A stretch of DNA of 64,000 bases from Bacteroides sp. (lineage in GTDB: Bacteria; Bacteroidota; Bacteroidia; Bacteroidales; Bacteroidaceae). Positions 6,759-15,597 of this stretch are shown here, in pieces (position 1 is the first letter of the stretch; each line of letters starts with the position of its first letter). Location of the stretch: contig NZ_JAQVBV010000005.1 in the NCBI RefSeq assembly GCF_028690125.1, forward strand, positions 152,901 through 216,900, given 5' to 3'. Position numbers and translations under genes: made by a program. The notes beneath the pieces were generated by a model. It was not told the origin of the DNA. It ran no database searches and saw nothing but the letters and a program-made list of their open reading frames with translations.

Positions 6759-7874
6759 TTATCGATTCTTCCGGTAACTCAACACTGCCCAAGTATTGAA
6801 TATAGTAGCAAAAAGTAACAACACACCCAACTGTGGCAACAACTCAATAAAACTGCTCCCTTTGAGATAAACCATCCTCATCGCCACCATAAAATACTTC
6901 AAAGGATTGAAAATCGTAATCACCTGCGCCCATTCCGGCATACTACTGATCGGTGTAAAAAGTCCGCTCATCAACATCAATATCAGCAAAAAGAAAAACA
7001 TCACAAACATAGACTGCTGCATAGTTGCCGAATAATTAGAAATAACAAGTCCAAAACCCGACATCACCAATACAAAAAGAATCGCGGCACAATAAATTAT
7101 AATAAAATGTCCTACAGGAAACACTCCATAAAGTAGCCAAGCTAACATAAGACACACTGTCAATACTAAAAAGCCAATGATCCAATAAGGAAGTAGCTTA
7201 GCCACTATAAATGTAAACTTCGGTACCGGGGTAACATTTATCTGTTCAATCGTCCCTACCTCTTTCTCACTCACGACATTAAGAGCCGGAAGAAAACCAC
7301 AGATCAGAGTCAATAACATCCCCATCAATGCAGGAATCATATAAAGTTTATAATTCAGATTCGGATTAAACAGTCCCAATGTATCCACACGAATAGAAGG
7401 AATAGCTCCGGAAACGGCTATAACCTCCGGATGTTCCGAACGTAAATCTTCTGCATAATCATTAATGATAGAAGCCAGATAAGAACTTCCTAAACCACCC
7501 TTCATTCCATTCACCGCATTAGCAGCAATCAGTACGTGAGCCTCCTCTCCATTCATCCAATTCCGTTCTAAATGCCGGGGAATTTCCATCACAACATCAG
7601 CCGTACCGGATTCGATATTATTCAACCCTTCCTGATAAGAAGCCGGTACCTCTTGCAAACGAAAATAGGTAGAAGCTGCAATTTTATTCACTAATCTTTG
7701 TGAAATGACCGAATGATCATTATCAACAATGTTCAATTGGATATTCTTTATCTCCAAACTAACCGCCCAGGGCATGAGCAGCATAATCATGCAAGGAAAG
7801 ATAAGAATCAATCTCGGCAAAAAAGAATTGCGAAGCAATTGTTTAAACTCCTTTTCCAGCAGAAACTTGATCAT
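6759..7874 (-). CDS. ABC-2 type permease, second permease of the efflux operon
   Basis: 371 residues. One N-terminal membrane helix (LPRLILIFPCMIMLLMPWAV) is followed by a periplasmic loop of about 150 residues, then five helices (PALMGMLLTLICGFLPALNVV onward). SEKEVGTIEQINVTPVP is the usual ABC-2 coupling segment. This is the YbhR/YhhJ architecture of drug or toxic-compound export systems. It is the last gene of the operon, 6 bases after the previous permease. The two permeases are paralogues and probably form the membrane heterodimer for the double ATPase. Confidence 0.9.
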   Translation of the reverse strand: MIKFLLEKEFKQLLRNSFLPRLILIFPCMIMLLMPWAVSLEIKNIQLNIVDNDHSVISQRLVNKIAASTYFRLQEVPASYQEGLNNIESGTADVVMEIPRHLERNWMNGEEAHVLIAANAVNGMKGGLGSSYLASIINDYAEDLRSEHPEVIAVSGAIPSIRVDTLGLFNPNLNYKLYMIPALMGMLLTLICGFLPALNVVSEKEVGTIEQINVTPVPKFTFIVAKLLPYWIIGFLVLTVCLMLAWLLYGVFPVGHFIIIYCAAILFVLVMSGFGLVISNYSATMQQSMFVMFFFLLILMLMSGLFTPISSMPEWAQVITIFNPLKYFMVAMRMVYLKGSSFIELLPQLGVLLLFATIFNTWAVLSYRKNR

Positions 7875-7880
7875 AATACT

Positions 7881-8984
7881 CTACTCCAATCTATATTTGA
7901 ATTTCTTAAAACTAATCGTAATCAATACCACCGCCATTAGCAGTAAAATACCAATCTCCTTAAATACTTGTACCACCGGTACACCCTCAATCATTAACTT
8001 CCGCACAGCCTGAATATACCAATGCGCAGGGATTATATCCGATATACCCTGAAGAATAAAAGGCATACTTTCCACCGGAAAAATCATTCCCGACAATACC
8101 ATCGTCGGCATCATTAAAATTAATCCGGAAGCAAGCATAGCTGCCACCTGGGTACGTGTCACCGAAGATATCAGTAATCCCAACGCCAGAGACACAAAAA
8201 TAAACAGTAATGACACCACTATCAGCCAAAATAAACTACCGACTACCGGAACATCCAATATAAATACTGATAGCAGCAGAATGGTAATCAAATTAACAAA
8301 CGACAACACGAAATAAGGAACTGCTTTCGCCAGAATGATAAATAAAGGTTTCACCGGTGAAACCAATAAAATCTCCATCGTCCCTGTTTCTTTTTCACGA
8401 ACAATGGAAATAGAAGTCATCATAGCACAAATCAACATCAAAATCAATCCCATCACTCCCGGCACAAAATTATAGGCACTCTTCATTTGCGGATTATATA
8501 ATAGCTTGATATCCGGTGTCAAACGTCCTATTGAAAGATTAGGTGGCAACATCTCCTGTCCTACTTTCGCAATAATTCCCGCAGCATAATTGGTCTGGGT
8601 TGTCGCCATATTCGGATCGGTAGCATCCACTACCAATTGTACCCGTGCATCCCCCGAATACAAACCATCCGAAAAACCTTCTCCAAAGACTGCTGCCATA
8701 TCCACCTCATTCTTTAGAAAGGCAGCTTCCATCTCTTGAGGAGAATGAAATCTGCGGGTAACAGTGAAATATTCACTGGCGTCCAACTTATCAATAATCT
8801 TTCGCGTTACTATATCATTAGAAGGATCCAATACTGCCAACCGTACATTTTTCACCTCCGTAGTGATAGCAAATCCAAACAAAATAATCTGTACAACAGG
8901 CATTCCCAGCAAAATCAACATCGTTCGCCGGTCACGAAAAATATGATAAAACTCTTTCCTGACAAAAGTAATAAACTGTTTCAT
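7881..8984 (-). CDS. ABC-2 type permease, first permease of the efflux operon
   Basis: 367 residues with the same plan as its downstream neighbour: an N-terminal helix (RTMLILLGMPVVQIILFGFAI), a large periplasmic domain, then helices beginning FVPGVMGLILMLICAMM. The coupling motif is REKETGTMEILLVSPVKP. Similar to YbhS. The gene starts 3 bases after the ATPase stop, which indicates tight translational linkage. Predicted to span the inner membrane and hand substrate to the HlyD/TolC conduit. Substrate unknown. Confidence 0.9.
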   Translation of the reverse strand: MKQFITFVRKEFYHIFRDRRTMLILLGMPVVQIILFGFAITTEVKNVRLAVLDPSNDIVTRKIIDKLDASEYFTVTRRFHSPQEMEAAFLKNEVDMAAVFGEGFSDGLYSGDARVQLVVDATDPNMATTQTNYAAGIIAKVGQEMLPPNLSIGRLTPDIKLLYNPQMKSAYNFVPGVMGLILMLICAMMTSISIVREKETGTMEILLVSPVKPLFIILAKAVPYFVLSFVNLITILLLSVFILDVPVVGSLFWLIVVSLLFIFVSLALGLLISSVTRTQVAAMLASGLILMMPTMVLSGMIFPVESMPFILQGISDIIPAHWYIQAVRKLMIEGVPVVQVFKEIGILLLMAVVLITISFKKFKYRLE

Positions 8985-8987
8985 AAC

Positions 8988-10448
8988 TCAATCTGCATTA
9001 CGTACCGCCTGACGGGCCAATTGTTGAAAAACATCATCCATTGTCTCCGCATTAAACTGCTTCTTCAAATTAGCAGGAGTATCAAGAGCTTTAATTTGCC
9101 CGTCCACCATAATGGAAATCCGGTTACAATATTCCGCTTCATCCATATAATGTGTTGTAACAAATACTGTAATTCCCCGATCCGCTGCCTGATAAATCAA
9201 TTCCCAAAACTGTCTTCGGGTAGCAGGATCTACCCCTCCCGTCGGCTCGTCCAGAAAAACTATTTTCGGCTCATGGAAAATTGACACAGAGAAAGCCAGT
9301 TTTTGCTTCCATCCCAATGGCAAACTTTTCACCAAAGAATTTCGCTCGGCAGAAAAGCCGAGTCTTTCAAGTAATTCATCAGTCTTCTGCTTTATCTCTT
9401 TATCTTTCATCCCATAAATACCGGCAAAAAGACGAATATTCTCCCATACCTTCAAATCCTCATATAAAGAAAACTTCTGGCTCATATATCCAATATGCTT
9501 TTTTACCAATTCCGCTTCCCGAAAAATATCAAATCCTCCCACCTTTCCAACACCAGAAGTAGGTTTACTTAATCCGCAAAGCATACGCATAGCCGTTGTC
9601 TTACCCGCACCATTCGCTCCCAGAAAACCAAAAATTTCTCCTCGGTCTACTTGAAAAGAAATATGATCGACGGCAGTAAAACTCCCAAAGCACTTTGTCA
9701 GTTGATCAACTTCAATCACCGAAGTCCCTTTTTCGCGAACTTCTTCCCGTTCCAAAGAAGGCGGACAAAGAATGGAAGCAAACTGTCGGAGAATCTTGTC
9801 TGGAGTATTAATGCCCTGAATCTGTCCATGATTGATAAAAGCAATCCGGTCACATTGACGAGCTTCATCCATAATAGGTGTTGAAGCAATGATCGTAATC
9901 CCTAAATCACGCAGATTTTGAAGCATTTGCCAAAACTCTTTACGAGATACAGGATCAACGCCCGTAGTAGGCTCATCCAGAAACAAAATATCCGGTTTAT
10001 GAATAAGCGCGCAACTCAATGCCAACTTTTGTTTCATTCCTCCGGACAACGCTCCTGCCCTACGCTTTTTAAACGGTTCAATCTGCTGATAGATATCTTT
10101 AATCAAATCATAATTTTCCTGAATCGTCGTGTGGAATACCGTTGCAAAAAATTGCAGATTCTCCTCTACCGAAAGATCCTGATAGAGCGAAAAACGACCC
10201 GGCATATATCCCACTCTCGTACGAATCTTCTTATAATCCGTCACAACATCCTGACCTGCCACTGTCGCATTTCCTTTATCAGCCAGCAAAAGCGTAGTCA
10301 AAATACGGAAAAGAGTACTCTTCCCGGCACCGTCAGGACCAATCAATCCGAAGATTTCCCCACGCTTCACTGAGAAAGAGACATCTTTCAACGCCTCTAC
10401 CTTTCCGTAATTCTTACTAACACCCTCTACCACTACTACATCATCCAT
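8988..10448 (-). CDS. Double-domain ABC transporter ATPase (YbhF-like)
   Basis: 486 residues made of two fused ATPase domains. Domain 1 has Walker A GPDGAGKST, signature LSGGMKQKL and Walker B ILFLDEPTTGVD. Domain 2 has Walker A GANGAGKTT, a degenerate signature LPLGWKQKL in place of LSGG, and Walker B IVFLDEPTGGVD. One site pair may therefore hydrolyse ATP poorly, as in other asymmetric ABC exporters. Cytosolic partner of the two permeases downstream. It starts 18 bases after the HlyD gene. Confidence 0.92.
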   Translation of the reverse strand: MDDVVVVEGVSKNYGKVEALKDVSFSVKRGEIFGLIGPDGAGKSTLFRILTTLLLADKGNATVAGQDVVTDYKKIRTRVGYMPGRFSLYQDLSVEENLQFFATVFHTTIQENYDLIKDIYQQIEPFKKRRAGALSGGMKQKLALSCALIHKPDILFLDEPTTGVDPVSRKEFWQMLQNLRDLGITIIASTPIMDEARQCDRIAFINHGQIQGINTPDKILRQFASILCPPSLEREEVREKGTSVIEVDQLTKCFGSFTAVDHISFQVDRGEIFGFLGANGAGKTTAMRMLCGLSKPTSGVGKVGGFDIFREAELVKKHIGYMSQKFSLYEDLKVWENIRLFAGIYGMKDKEIKQKTDELLERLGFSAERNSLVKSLPLGWKQKLAFSVSIFHEPKIVFLDEPTGGVDPATRRQFWELIYQAADRGITVFVTTHYMDEAEYCNRISIMVDGQIKALDTPANLKKQFNAETMDDVFQQLARQAVRNAD

Positions 10449-10466
10449 GCCACCATTTATTATAGT

Positions 10467-11375
10467 TCATTCTTTATTCAACGCAACTCCTCCATACATA
10501 CCAATTTTCAGCAGCCCATCATTCTTGACAGCTATCTTTACGGCATATACCAGATTGGCACGTTCATTCCGGGTCAGAATCGTTTTCGGTGTAAATTCCG
10601 AACGATCTGAAATCCAAGCAACTACACCGGGATAAGTCTTCTGTTCCGAATTCCCATAATCTACATATACAGTCACCTTATCGCCCAACTTTACAGATGA
10701 TAATTGTTCGGAAGTAATGTAAGCACGCAAATACATACGATCCACTTCACCGACTTTAAACAAAGGTTTTCCCATTGTCGCGAGTTCACCGGCCTCCGCA
10801 TACTTAGCCAATACCGTCCCATCAATCGGAGACACAATGTGACACTTATTCAATTGATCTTCCACTTGCGCTATTTGTATGGCAACAGAATTACCTTGTT
10901 CCGTCAGACTATTCGTACTATTCCGCAATGATGACTCCTGAGCTATAAGTTGCCGTTCCAGCAAAGCCACCTGAGCATCCCAATCATCCAATTGTTTCTG
11001 ATTAGCTGCTCCGGCTGCCAATAAATTCTCTACACGCTTCTTCTCCCGCTGTGCAGTAACAATTTGTTGCTTAGTAGCAGCAATCTGCTTAGATAAATCC
11101 GGGCGCTGACTTTCCACCGACTTCATGCTAGCTTCCAACTGCAACTTCTTCAAATACAATTGTACTGTATCCACTAAACCGACTTCCTCTCCCGCTTTCA
11201 GTTTTGTTCCTTCTTCCACATTCAATTGAAACAGTTTGCCTGCAGCTTCAGAAGAAACAATTACTTCTGTAGCTTCAAACGTACCGGTTGCATCATAATT
11301 CGTCAGCCGGTTTCCACAAGCAGATACCAGCAATAATGCCATTCCCCATGTGCCTATTTTTATCATTCGTTTCAT
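10467..11375 (-). CDS. HlyD-family periplasmic adaptor (membrane fusion) lipoprotein
   Basis: 302 residues with a lipoprotein signal peptide (GMALLLVSACGN, acylated Cys about residue 20). A biotinyl-lipoyl half domain (ATEVIVSSEAAGKLFQLNVEEG) is followed by a long coiled-coil hairpin (about residues 80-170, rich in Q, K and E) and a barrel domain with DGTVLAKYAEAGELATMGKPLF. It bridges inner-membrane ABC permeases and an outer-membrane TolC channel. Similar to YbhG. Gene order (TolC, adaptor, ATPase, two permeases) gives a complete tripartite exporter. Confidence 0.91.
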   Translation of the reverse strand: MKRMIKIGTWGMALLLVSACGNRLTNYDATGTFEATEVIVSSEAAGKLFQLNVEEGTKLKAGEEVGLVDTVQLYLKKLQLEASMKSVESQRPDLSKQIAATKQQIVTAQREKKRVENLLAAGAANQKQLDDWDAQVALLERQLIAQESSLRNSTNSLTEQGNSVAIQIAQVEDQLNKCHIVSPIDGTVLAKYAEAGELATMGKPLFKVGEVDRMYLRAYITSEQLSSVKLGDKVTVYVDYGNSEQKTYPGVVAWISDRSEFTPKTILTRNERANLVYAVKIAVKNDGLLKIGMYGGVALNKE

Positions 11376-11391
11376 ATCCGAAAGTTTATTA

Positions 11392-12657
11392 TTATTGATT
11401 TGTAGTATATTTCAATTGATAAATTCCCTGCAAACGCTGAATTTCATGCATTGCTTTTGCCTGACGTGCCAGACTCTCATTGGTCAGTTCACGCAGCATT
11501 TCAGTAACTGTCAATGTACCGTTTGCTACCTTCGCCTCTGCAGACTTACGAATATTAGTACGTAACCGGATAATTTCATCATCATCCTTCATCTGTTTCT
11601 CCATCGAACGGATTGCTTGGTCCTGCTGAGTCATCTGCAAACGTGTATTAAAGAGAAATACATCACGATTATTTCCCAACTGTTGCCGTTGATTTTCAAT
11701 CAAACGGCGGTCATTCTTCAAAGTATAAAGACTACCAAAGTTCCATGACAGTCGAACACCTGCTACATAATACGGAGAAAATTCATTTTTCAGCATATTT
11801 AATCCCGGATTTCCGTATGCCCCCTGCACAAACAACCCGAAACGGGGAAGATGGCGAACATTCAACGCCTTTTCCTTTACGTCCAATCCTGTCGCCTGCG
11901 CATCAAACAAAGATAATTCCGGGCGACGAATCTCACTAACAACAGAAATATCCTTTTCGGGAACAGGCTTCTCTAAGATCGATTCTTGAGAAAGCTCTTC
12001 CCCTATCAGCAAAGACAACATCTTTAAATAAGCCTCTCGCGAAAAAGAAAGTGCTACCCTTTTCTGACGAGCATTCAGTTGTTCCACTTTCACAGCATCC
12101 AAGTCAGCTTGATTAGCAATACCATTCTCCACATAAGAACTGATCTGGCGAAAATTTCGTTCCAATTCATCTTGTAACAATGAGTTCTGCCTCAATTGTT
12201 CATCCAGCAAAAGAATCCCGAAATACAAATCATTCACCCTATTGTTCAGAGCGTACATATCTACATTCAGTTTTTCCTTATCCACCTCTGCTCCGGCAAT
12301 TGCTTGTTTCTTCTGCATCCTGATTCCTCCGCCATCCCAAATATTCTGTTGCAATTCCACTGCCAGCTGATACTGGTCTTTAGGCAATCCCTTAATATTT
12401 ACTCCGGGAATTTTTATAGGAAGTTCTGTCACCTCGCTCTGATACGTAGCCTTAGCCGAAAGAGCAAATTGCGGCAAATTACCCCTAGCGGCATTCTCCA
12501 GATTATATTCCTTTGTTTTCTCCACCAAATCATATTGACGTACCAACGGATAGTTGTTCTGTGTTTTCCGCTGACATTCTTCCAGCGTCACCTGCCCATA
12601 CATTCCCGATGTGCAAGCAAACAAAGAGAGAGTAAAAATCATTCTTTTCATACACAT
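11392..12657 (-). CDS. TolC-family outer-membrane efflux protein
   Basis: 421 residues with a signal peptide (MKRMIFTLSLFACTSGMYGQ). The typical TolC opening VTLEECQRKTQNNYPLV follows, then long amphipathic coiled-coil stretches. The strand motif YVAGVRLSWNFGSLYTLKNDRR lies near residue 285. Forms the trimeric outer-membrane channel of the export system. First gene of the five-gene operon. The listed start gives MCMKRM; the second ATG, two codons later (12651), is the more natural signal-peptide start. A TATCTTTG element lies 25-35 bases upstream. Confidence 0.91.
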   Translation of the reverse strand: MCMKRMIFTLSLFACTSGMYGQVTLEECQRKTQNNYPLVRQYDLVEKTKEYNLENAARGNLPQFALSAKATYQSEVTELPIKIPGVNIKGLPKDQYQLAVELQQNIWDGGGIRMQKKQAIAGAEVDKEKLNVDMYALNNRVNDLYFGILLLDEQLRQNSLLQDELERNFRQISSYVENGIANQADLDAVKVEQLNARQKRVALSFSREAYLKMLSLLIGEELSQESILEKPVPEKDISVVSEIRRPELSLFDAQATGLDVKEKALNVRHLPRFGLFVQGAYGNPGLNMLKNEFSPYYVAGVRLSWNFGSLYTLKNDRRLIENQRQQLGNNRDVFLFNTRLQMTQQDQAIRSMEKQMKDDDEIIRLRTNIRKSAEAKVANGTLTVTEMLRELTNESLARQAKAMHEIQRLQGIYQLKYTTNQ

Positions 12658-12682
12658 ATTTTTCTATGAGTTCTTCGAAAGA

Positions 12683-12794
12683 CAAAGATAGGCGTTTCAC
12701 ACATAGCTTCACATTCCAAGAGTCAGTAAATATGTTCCAATAGTTTGATAAATTGGAATTAAAAAAGAAGATATAGCATGATTTATTATCTTTG
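12683..12794. promoter_or_regulatory. Divergent promoter region between the efflux operon and the araC gene
   Basis: On the minus strand TATCTTTG (12683-12690) is a -7 element for the efflux operon. On the plus strand TATCTTTG (12787-12794) serves the araC gene, 21 bases before its ATG. Neither has a well-placed TTTG at -33. Between them a palindrome TTCCAAT (12735-12741) / ATTGGAA (12752-12758), with a 10-base centre, is a candidate operator. Confidence 0.5.
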
Positions 12795-12814
12795 CAGGAA
12801 AATGATGAAAGAAA

Positions 12815-13129
12815 ATGGAAAAGAAAAAACCAGTAGAATTAGGACTGAAATTACTAGGAGAACTGAAAATTGTCCGTCACAACGAATTTCGCTTTATAAC
12901 TTCTGATTTTGGTTTTGTTAATAGCTTCATCAAAATGGAATCCCAGTTTTTCACCTTCGATCAGCCTTACCGTATAAAAGAGGGACGAATTGTATTTATA
13001 AAACAAGGATATATACAAGCACGAATCAACTTGATAGAATACACCCTACAACCCGGCACTATATCACTCATTACTCCCAATTCGATCATACAAGCCATCA
13101 GAGTATCGTCAGATCTTGATGTAGGCTAA
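12815..13129 (+). pseudogene. AraC-family regulator, N-terminal half, cut by a group II intron
   Basis: The frame encodes 102 residues of a cupin-type sensor domain (FFTFDQPYRIKEGRIVFIKQ, LQPGTISLITPNSIIQ), typical of Bacteroides AraC regulators. It then runs into intron sequence at 13121 and stops at 13127-13129 after two foreign codons. Joining base 13120 to 15598 restores one continuous frame (...SSDLD-MKMMAIDNN...) of 297 residues, a normal length for this family. The intron is on the opposite strand and so cannot splice from this gene's mRNA. The truncated product has no DNA-binding domain. Confidence 0.87.
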
Positions 13130-13181
13130 GCACCCAGCGCCTTGCCGTATTTCTACGGTAGGTTTCCATGTACTCGCCCCC

Positions 13182-13215
13182 GAACCGGACTTACACCTCT
13201 CGACGTATCCGGCTC
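13182..13215 (-). ncRNA. Group II intron domain V
   Basis: On the minus strand this 34-base element starts GAGCCGGATACG and ends GTAAGTCCGGTTC. The outer arms GAGCCGGA and TCCGGTTC pair with one wobble, with an internal bulge and a GAGA tip as in the catalytic hairpin. It lies 56 bases before the intron's 3' end, the normal arrangement. Its preservation suggests the ribozyme core is still sound. Confidence 0.85.
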
Positions 13216-13228
13216 TCCACTAATATTA

Positions 13229-13552
13229 TCAGTCTAACTTACCTGTATGAATCTTCCAATGGTATTCATGACATACCGCAATGGTCTTTCTCTTACGTGC
13301 TATCATATGTTTCTCCCATCTCTTCTTCCCCTTTAGGTCTTTGAGTTTTCGAACATGATGCATTGACGTTTGAGTTTCCATTCCGCAAATCTCACATTTA
13401 TTCGCTTTTATTCTGTCGATTAAGCTTGTCCTTGTAATTTTTGCAGTTGGTATCTCTTCATTGAATTTGATTCTATTTAAAGGCTTGCGCTTAAATCCGT
13501 CATGATAGAATTCGCATCTTAATATTTTCCCCTTTTTGTTTAAATAGTTAAC
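13229..13552 (-). pseudogene. HNH endonuclease domain of the intron protein, out of frame
   Basis: Reading the minus strand in the frame that passes GTTAACTATTTAAAC gives GVNYLNKKGKILRCEFYHD and later KCEICGME...MHHVRKLKDL...CHEYHWKIHTGKLD. These are the Cys pairs and His of the HNH endonuclease/zinc domain normally fused to group II intron proteins. The reverse transcriptase frame enters a run of four G (13552-13555) and leaves in another frame, stopping at 13540. Adding one G would join both parts into a 601-residue protein. The domain is probably not made unless frameshifting occurs. Confidence 0.8.
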
Positions 13553-15033
13553 CCCAACTCGCCATTTTTACTGTATTCTCGTATAATTTTGCGAGTTGAT
13601 GATTCATACTTACACGCATAGGTTTTATACATGCTATATTCCATAATATTGTAAAAAGAGTCTATCTTATAACTGTTGTTCGCTAACGAAAAGTAGTTGT
13701 AAAATCCTCGTATTTCTGCGTTGTACTGGTTGAGTATCTCTAAGTCATCATTGTTTTTCATACAAGGTCTTGCCTTGGAACGCCATATTTCTTTCCCATT
13801 ATTATAGGATAGTCTTATGGCATCGTACTCGAAAAGCTTCTTTTTCATCGTGTCTAATGACACTTCAAGAAAGACTTTTGACCTATAATACCGATGTGGT
13901 GTACCACGTCCAATCCGTTTGGTCTGATTTGTTTTGTAAATGCCGATTTCATACCCTAAGAATTTAGCATTTTCCTTTGCGTTGGTTATCAGTGTTTTCT
14001 GGTCAGATAATTCCAATTTTAGTCTTTCCAATAAGAAAAGTTTTATCTCTTCTTTTGCTTTGACACAGTCTTCCTTACTGCCAATGATTCCAATTAAAAA
14101 GTCATCTGCATATCTCACGTATTTCAATCGACGATAGCTACTATCCATTTCATCCAGACTTGGATGATTAACACGAGCTTTACATGACTCATTGATGCGA
14201 TTCAGGTAAAACTTTCTCTGTTCTACGTCTGTTACGGTTTTAAGTTTTCGCTCGGCTCTAATTTTTCTCAATGCATACTTTGTATAAGCTGTATCAGTTT
14301 TTCGATTTTTACCTTTGTCAAAAGATTGGATGTATTCCTTCATGTATTTGTCGAATTTGTCAAGATAGATATTTGCCAATATCGGACTTATGATACCACC
14401 TTGTGGAGTTCCACTATACGTGCGATGGAATACCCAATCTTCCATATATCCCGCATTGAGAAACTTCCTTATCAGTCTTAAAAATCTGTCGTCAGAGATT
14501 TTTTCTCCCATAATATTAATTAAAATATCATGATTGATATTATCAAAGAATCCTTTGATATCTCCCTCTACAAACCATTTAGAACCTGTGAAAGTGTCTT
14601 TTATTTGGGATAGTGCTGTATGGCATCCTCTGTTAGGTCGGAATCCATGTGAGCAATGTTCAAAACTGCCTTCATAAATTGCCTCCAAAATCATACGAAT
14701 GACCTCTTGCACCAGTTTATCATTAAAAGAAGGTATTCCTAACGGTCTTTTACTTCCGTTTTTCTTTGGAATATATATTCTCTTTGATGATATAGGTTGA
14801 TATTGCTCGCTTTTGAGCAATTCAATCAATTGTTCTATACGAGAAATACTCATATCGTCAATAGTTTTGCCATCAACGCCAGGAGTCATGTTGCCCTCTT
14901 TGGAATATATCCTCTGATAGGCAACATAGTACATTTCTTGATTGAACAGTATCCGATATAGCCTTTCAAATCTATACGTTAAGATTTTACTATGCTCTGC
15001 CAGACTGTTTAATACTTTCTCTGGATGTCTCAT
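13540..15033 (-). CDS. ltrA: Group II intron reverse transcriptase/maturase, truncated before the HNH domain
   Basis: 497 residues. Reverse transcriptase blocks are clear: KNGSKRPLGIPSFNDKLVQE (about 91-110), HGFRPNRGCHTAL, EGDIKGFFDNINHDIL (first catalytic Asp), SGTPQGGIISPILANIYL and RYADDFLIG (YADD at about 308-311). A maturase (X) domain follows to about residue 490. It binds the intron RNA to help splicing and copies it into DNA at new sites. It ends abruptly at GELGLTI because of a one-base shift (see the HNH fragment). RT and maturase look intact; loss of HNH would remove bottom-strand cleavage, although some introns move without it. Confidence 0.9.
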   Translation of the reverse strand: MRHPEKVLNSLAEHSKILTYRFERLYRILFNQEMYYVAYQRIYSKEGNMTPGVDGKTIDDMSISRIEQLIELLKSEQYQPISSKRIYIPKKNGSKRPLGIPSFNDKLVQEVIRMILEAIYEGSFEHCSHGFRPNRGCHTALSQIKDTFTGSKWFVEGDIKGFFDNINHDILINIMGEKISDDRFLRLIRKFLNAGYMEDWVFHRTYSGTPQGGIISPILANIYLDKFDKYMKEYIQSFDKGKNRKTDTAYTKYALRKIRAERKLKTVTDVEQRKFYLNRINESCKARVNHPSLDEMDSSYRRLKYVRYADDFLIGIIGSKEDCVKAKEEIKLFLLERLKLELSDQKTLITNAKENAKFLGYEIGIYKTNQTKRIGRGTPHRYYRSKVFLEVSLDTMKKKLFEYDAIRLSYNNGKEIWRSKARPCMKNNDDLEILNQYNAEIRGFYNYFSLANNSYKIDSFYNIMEYSMYKTYACKYESSTRKIIREYSKNGELGLTI

Positions 15034-15597
15034 AATGTCTCACACATTTTCCGTTAATTGTATTAAAAATATTAGCTGCCTCCCTTTGCCATGTACAAGG
15101 CTTTCCCTTGCTCGGACTACTACGGAGGCTCCGTTGCCTTGTCAGATATTCAAAGGTCTGCACCTTATAGCCTTACAACTGGCGTTCTGATTTAGGCAAT
15201 CCCCATTTAGACATATAATAACTTTTAGCTCGATAAATTGTCGGATACGATGTCCACCCTTTATTGCTTATTGCAATTGCGCTGTGATTAGTTTACGCTT
15301 CTGTTTAATTCACATCTAAACAGAGTATCACAGTATGACGCCATTAATTGTCTTTCGTCATAAACCACCATTTGTTCGCTCAGGCTATCGTTTAATCAGT
15401 ATGGATTTTATCCTCGTATTTATCATTTCATCTTTCTATTCAGTCGCAACATGACAATTAGTTGACTTATAGATTTCCCGGCATGCTACACTCCCTGTCT
15501 TGTTTCCATTTCAGATAAGTCGGTTGATGACAGACTTGTAAACTCGTGTCTGGTATTGCGCTACCAATACATTTATTATATGCCCTTATGGGCGCAC

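Larger units (their letters stand above)
13121..15597 (-). mobile_element. Bacterial group II intron (2477 bp), antisense within an araC gene
   Basis: On the minus strand the element begins GTGCGCCC (15590-15597), the canonical GUGYG 5' end. It encodes a reverse transcriptase/maturase, carries a 34-base domain V at 13182-13215, a domain VI-like hairpin region after it, and ends ...GCCTAC (13121-13126), with the expected 3' AY. The boundaries are supported independently because excising exactly this span restores the AraC reading frame. Non-coding flanks (15034-15597) hold the domain I-IV RNA. It moves by retrohoming through an RNA intermediate. Confidence 0.9.

Noticed and set aside
8736..9284. 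182-codon plus-strand frame across the ABC permease and ATPase genes
   Set aside because: Lies opposite two clearly real genes and has an odd Arg/Asn/His-rich composition.
12196..12669. 157-codon plus-strand frame opposite the TolC gene
   Set aside because: Shadow of the TolC gene, without recognisable features.
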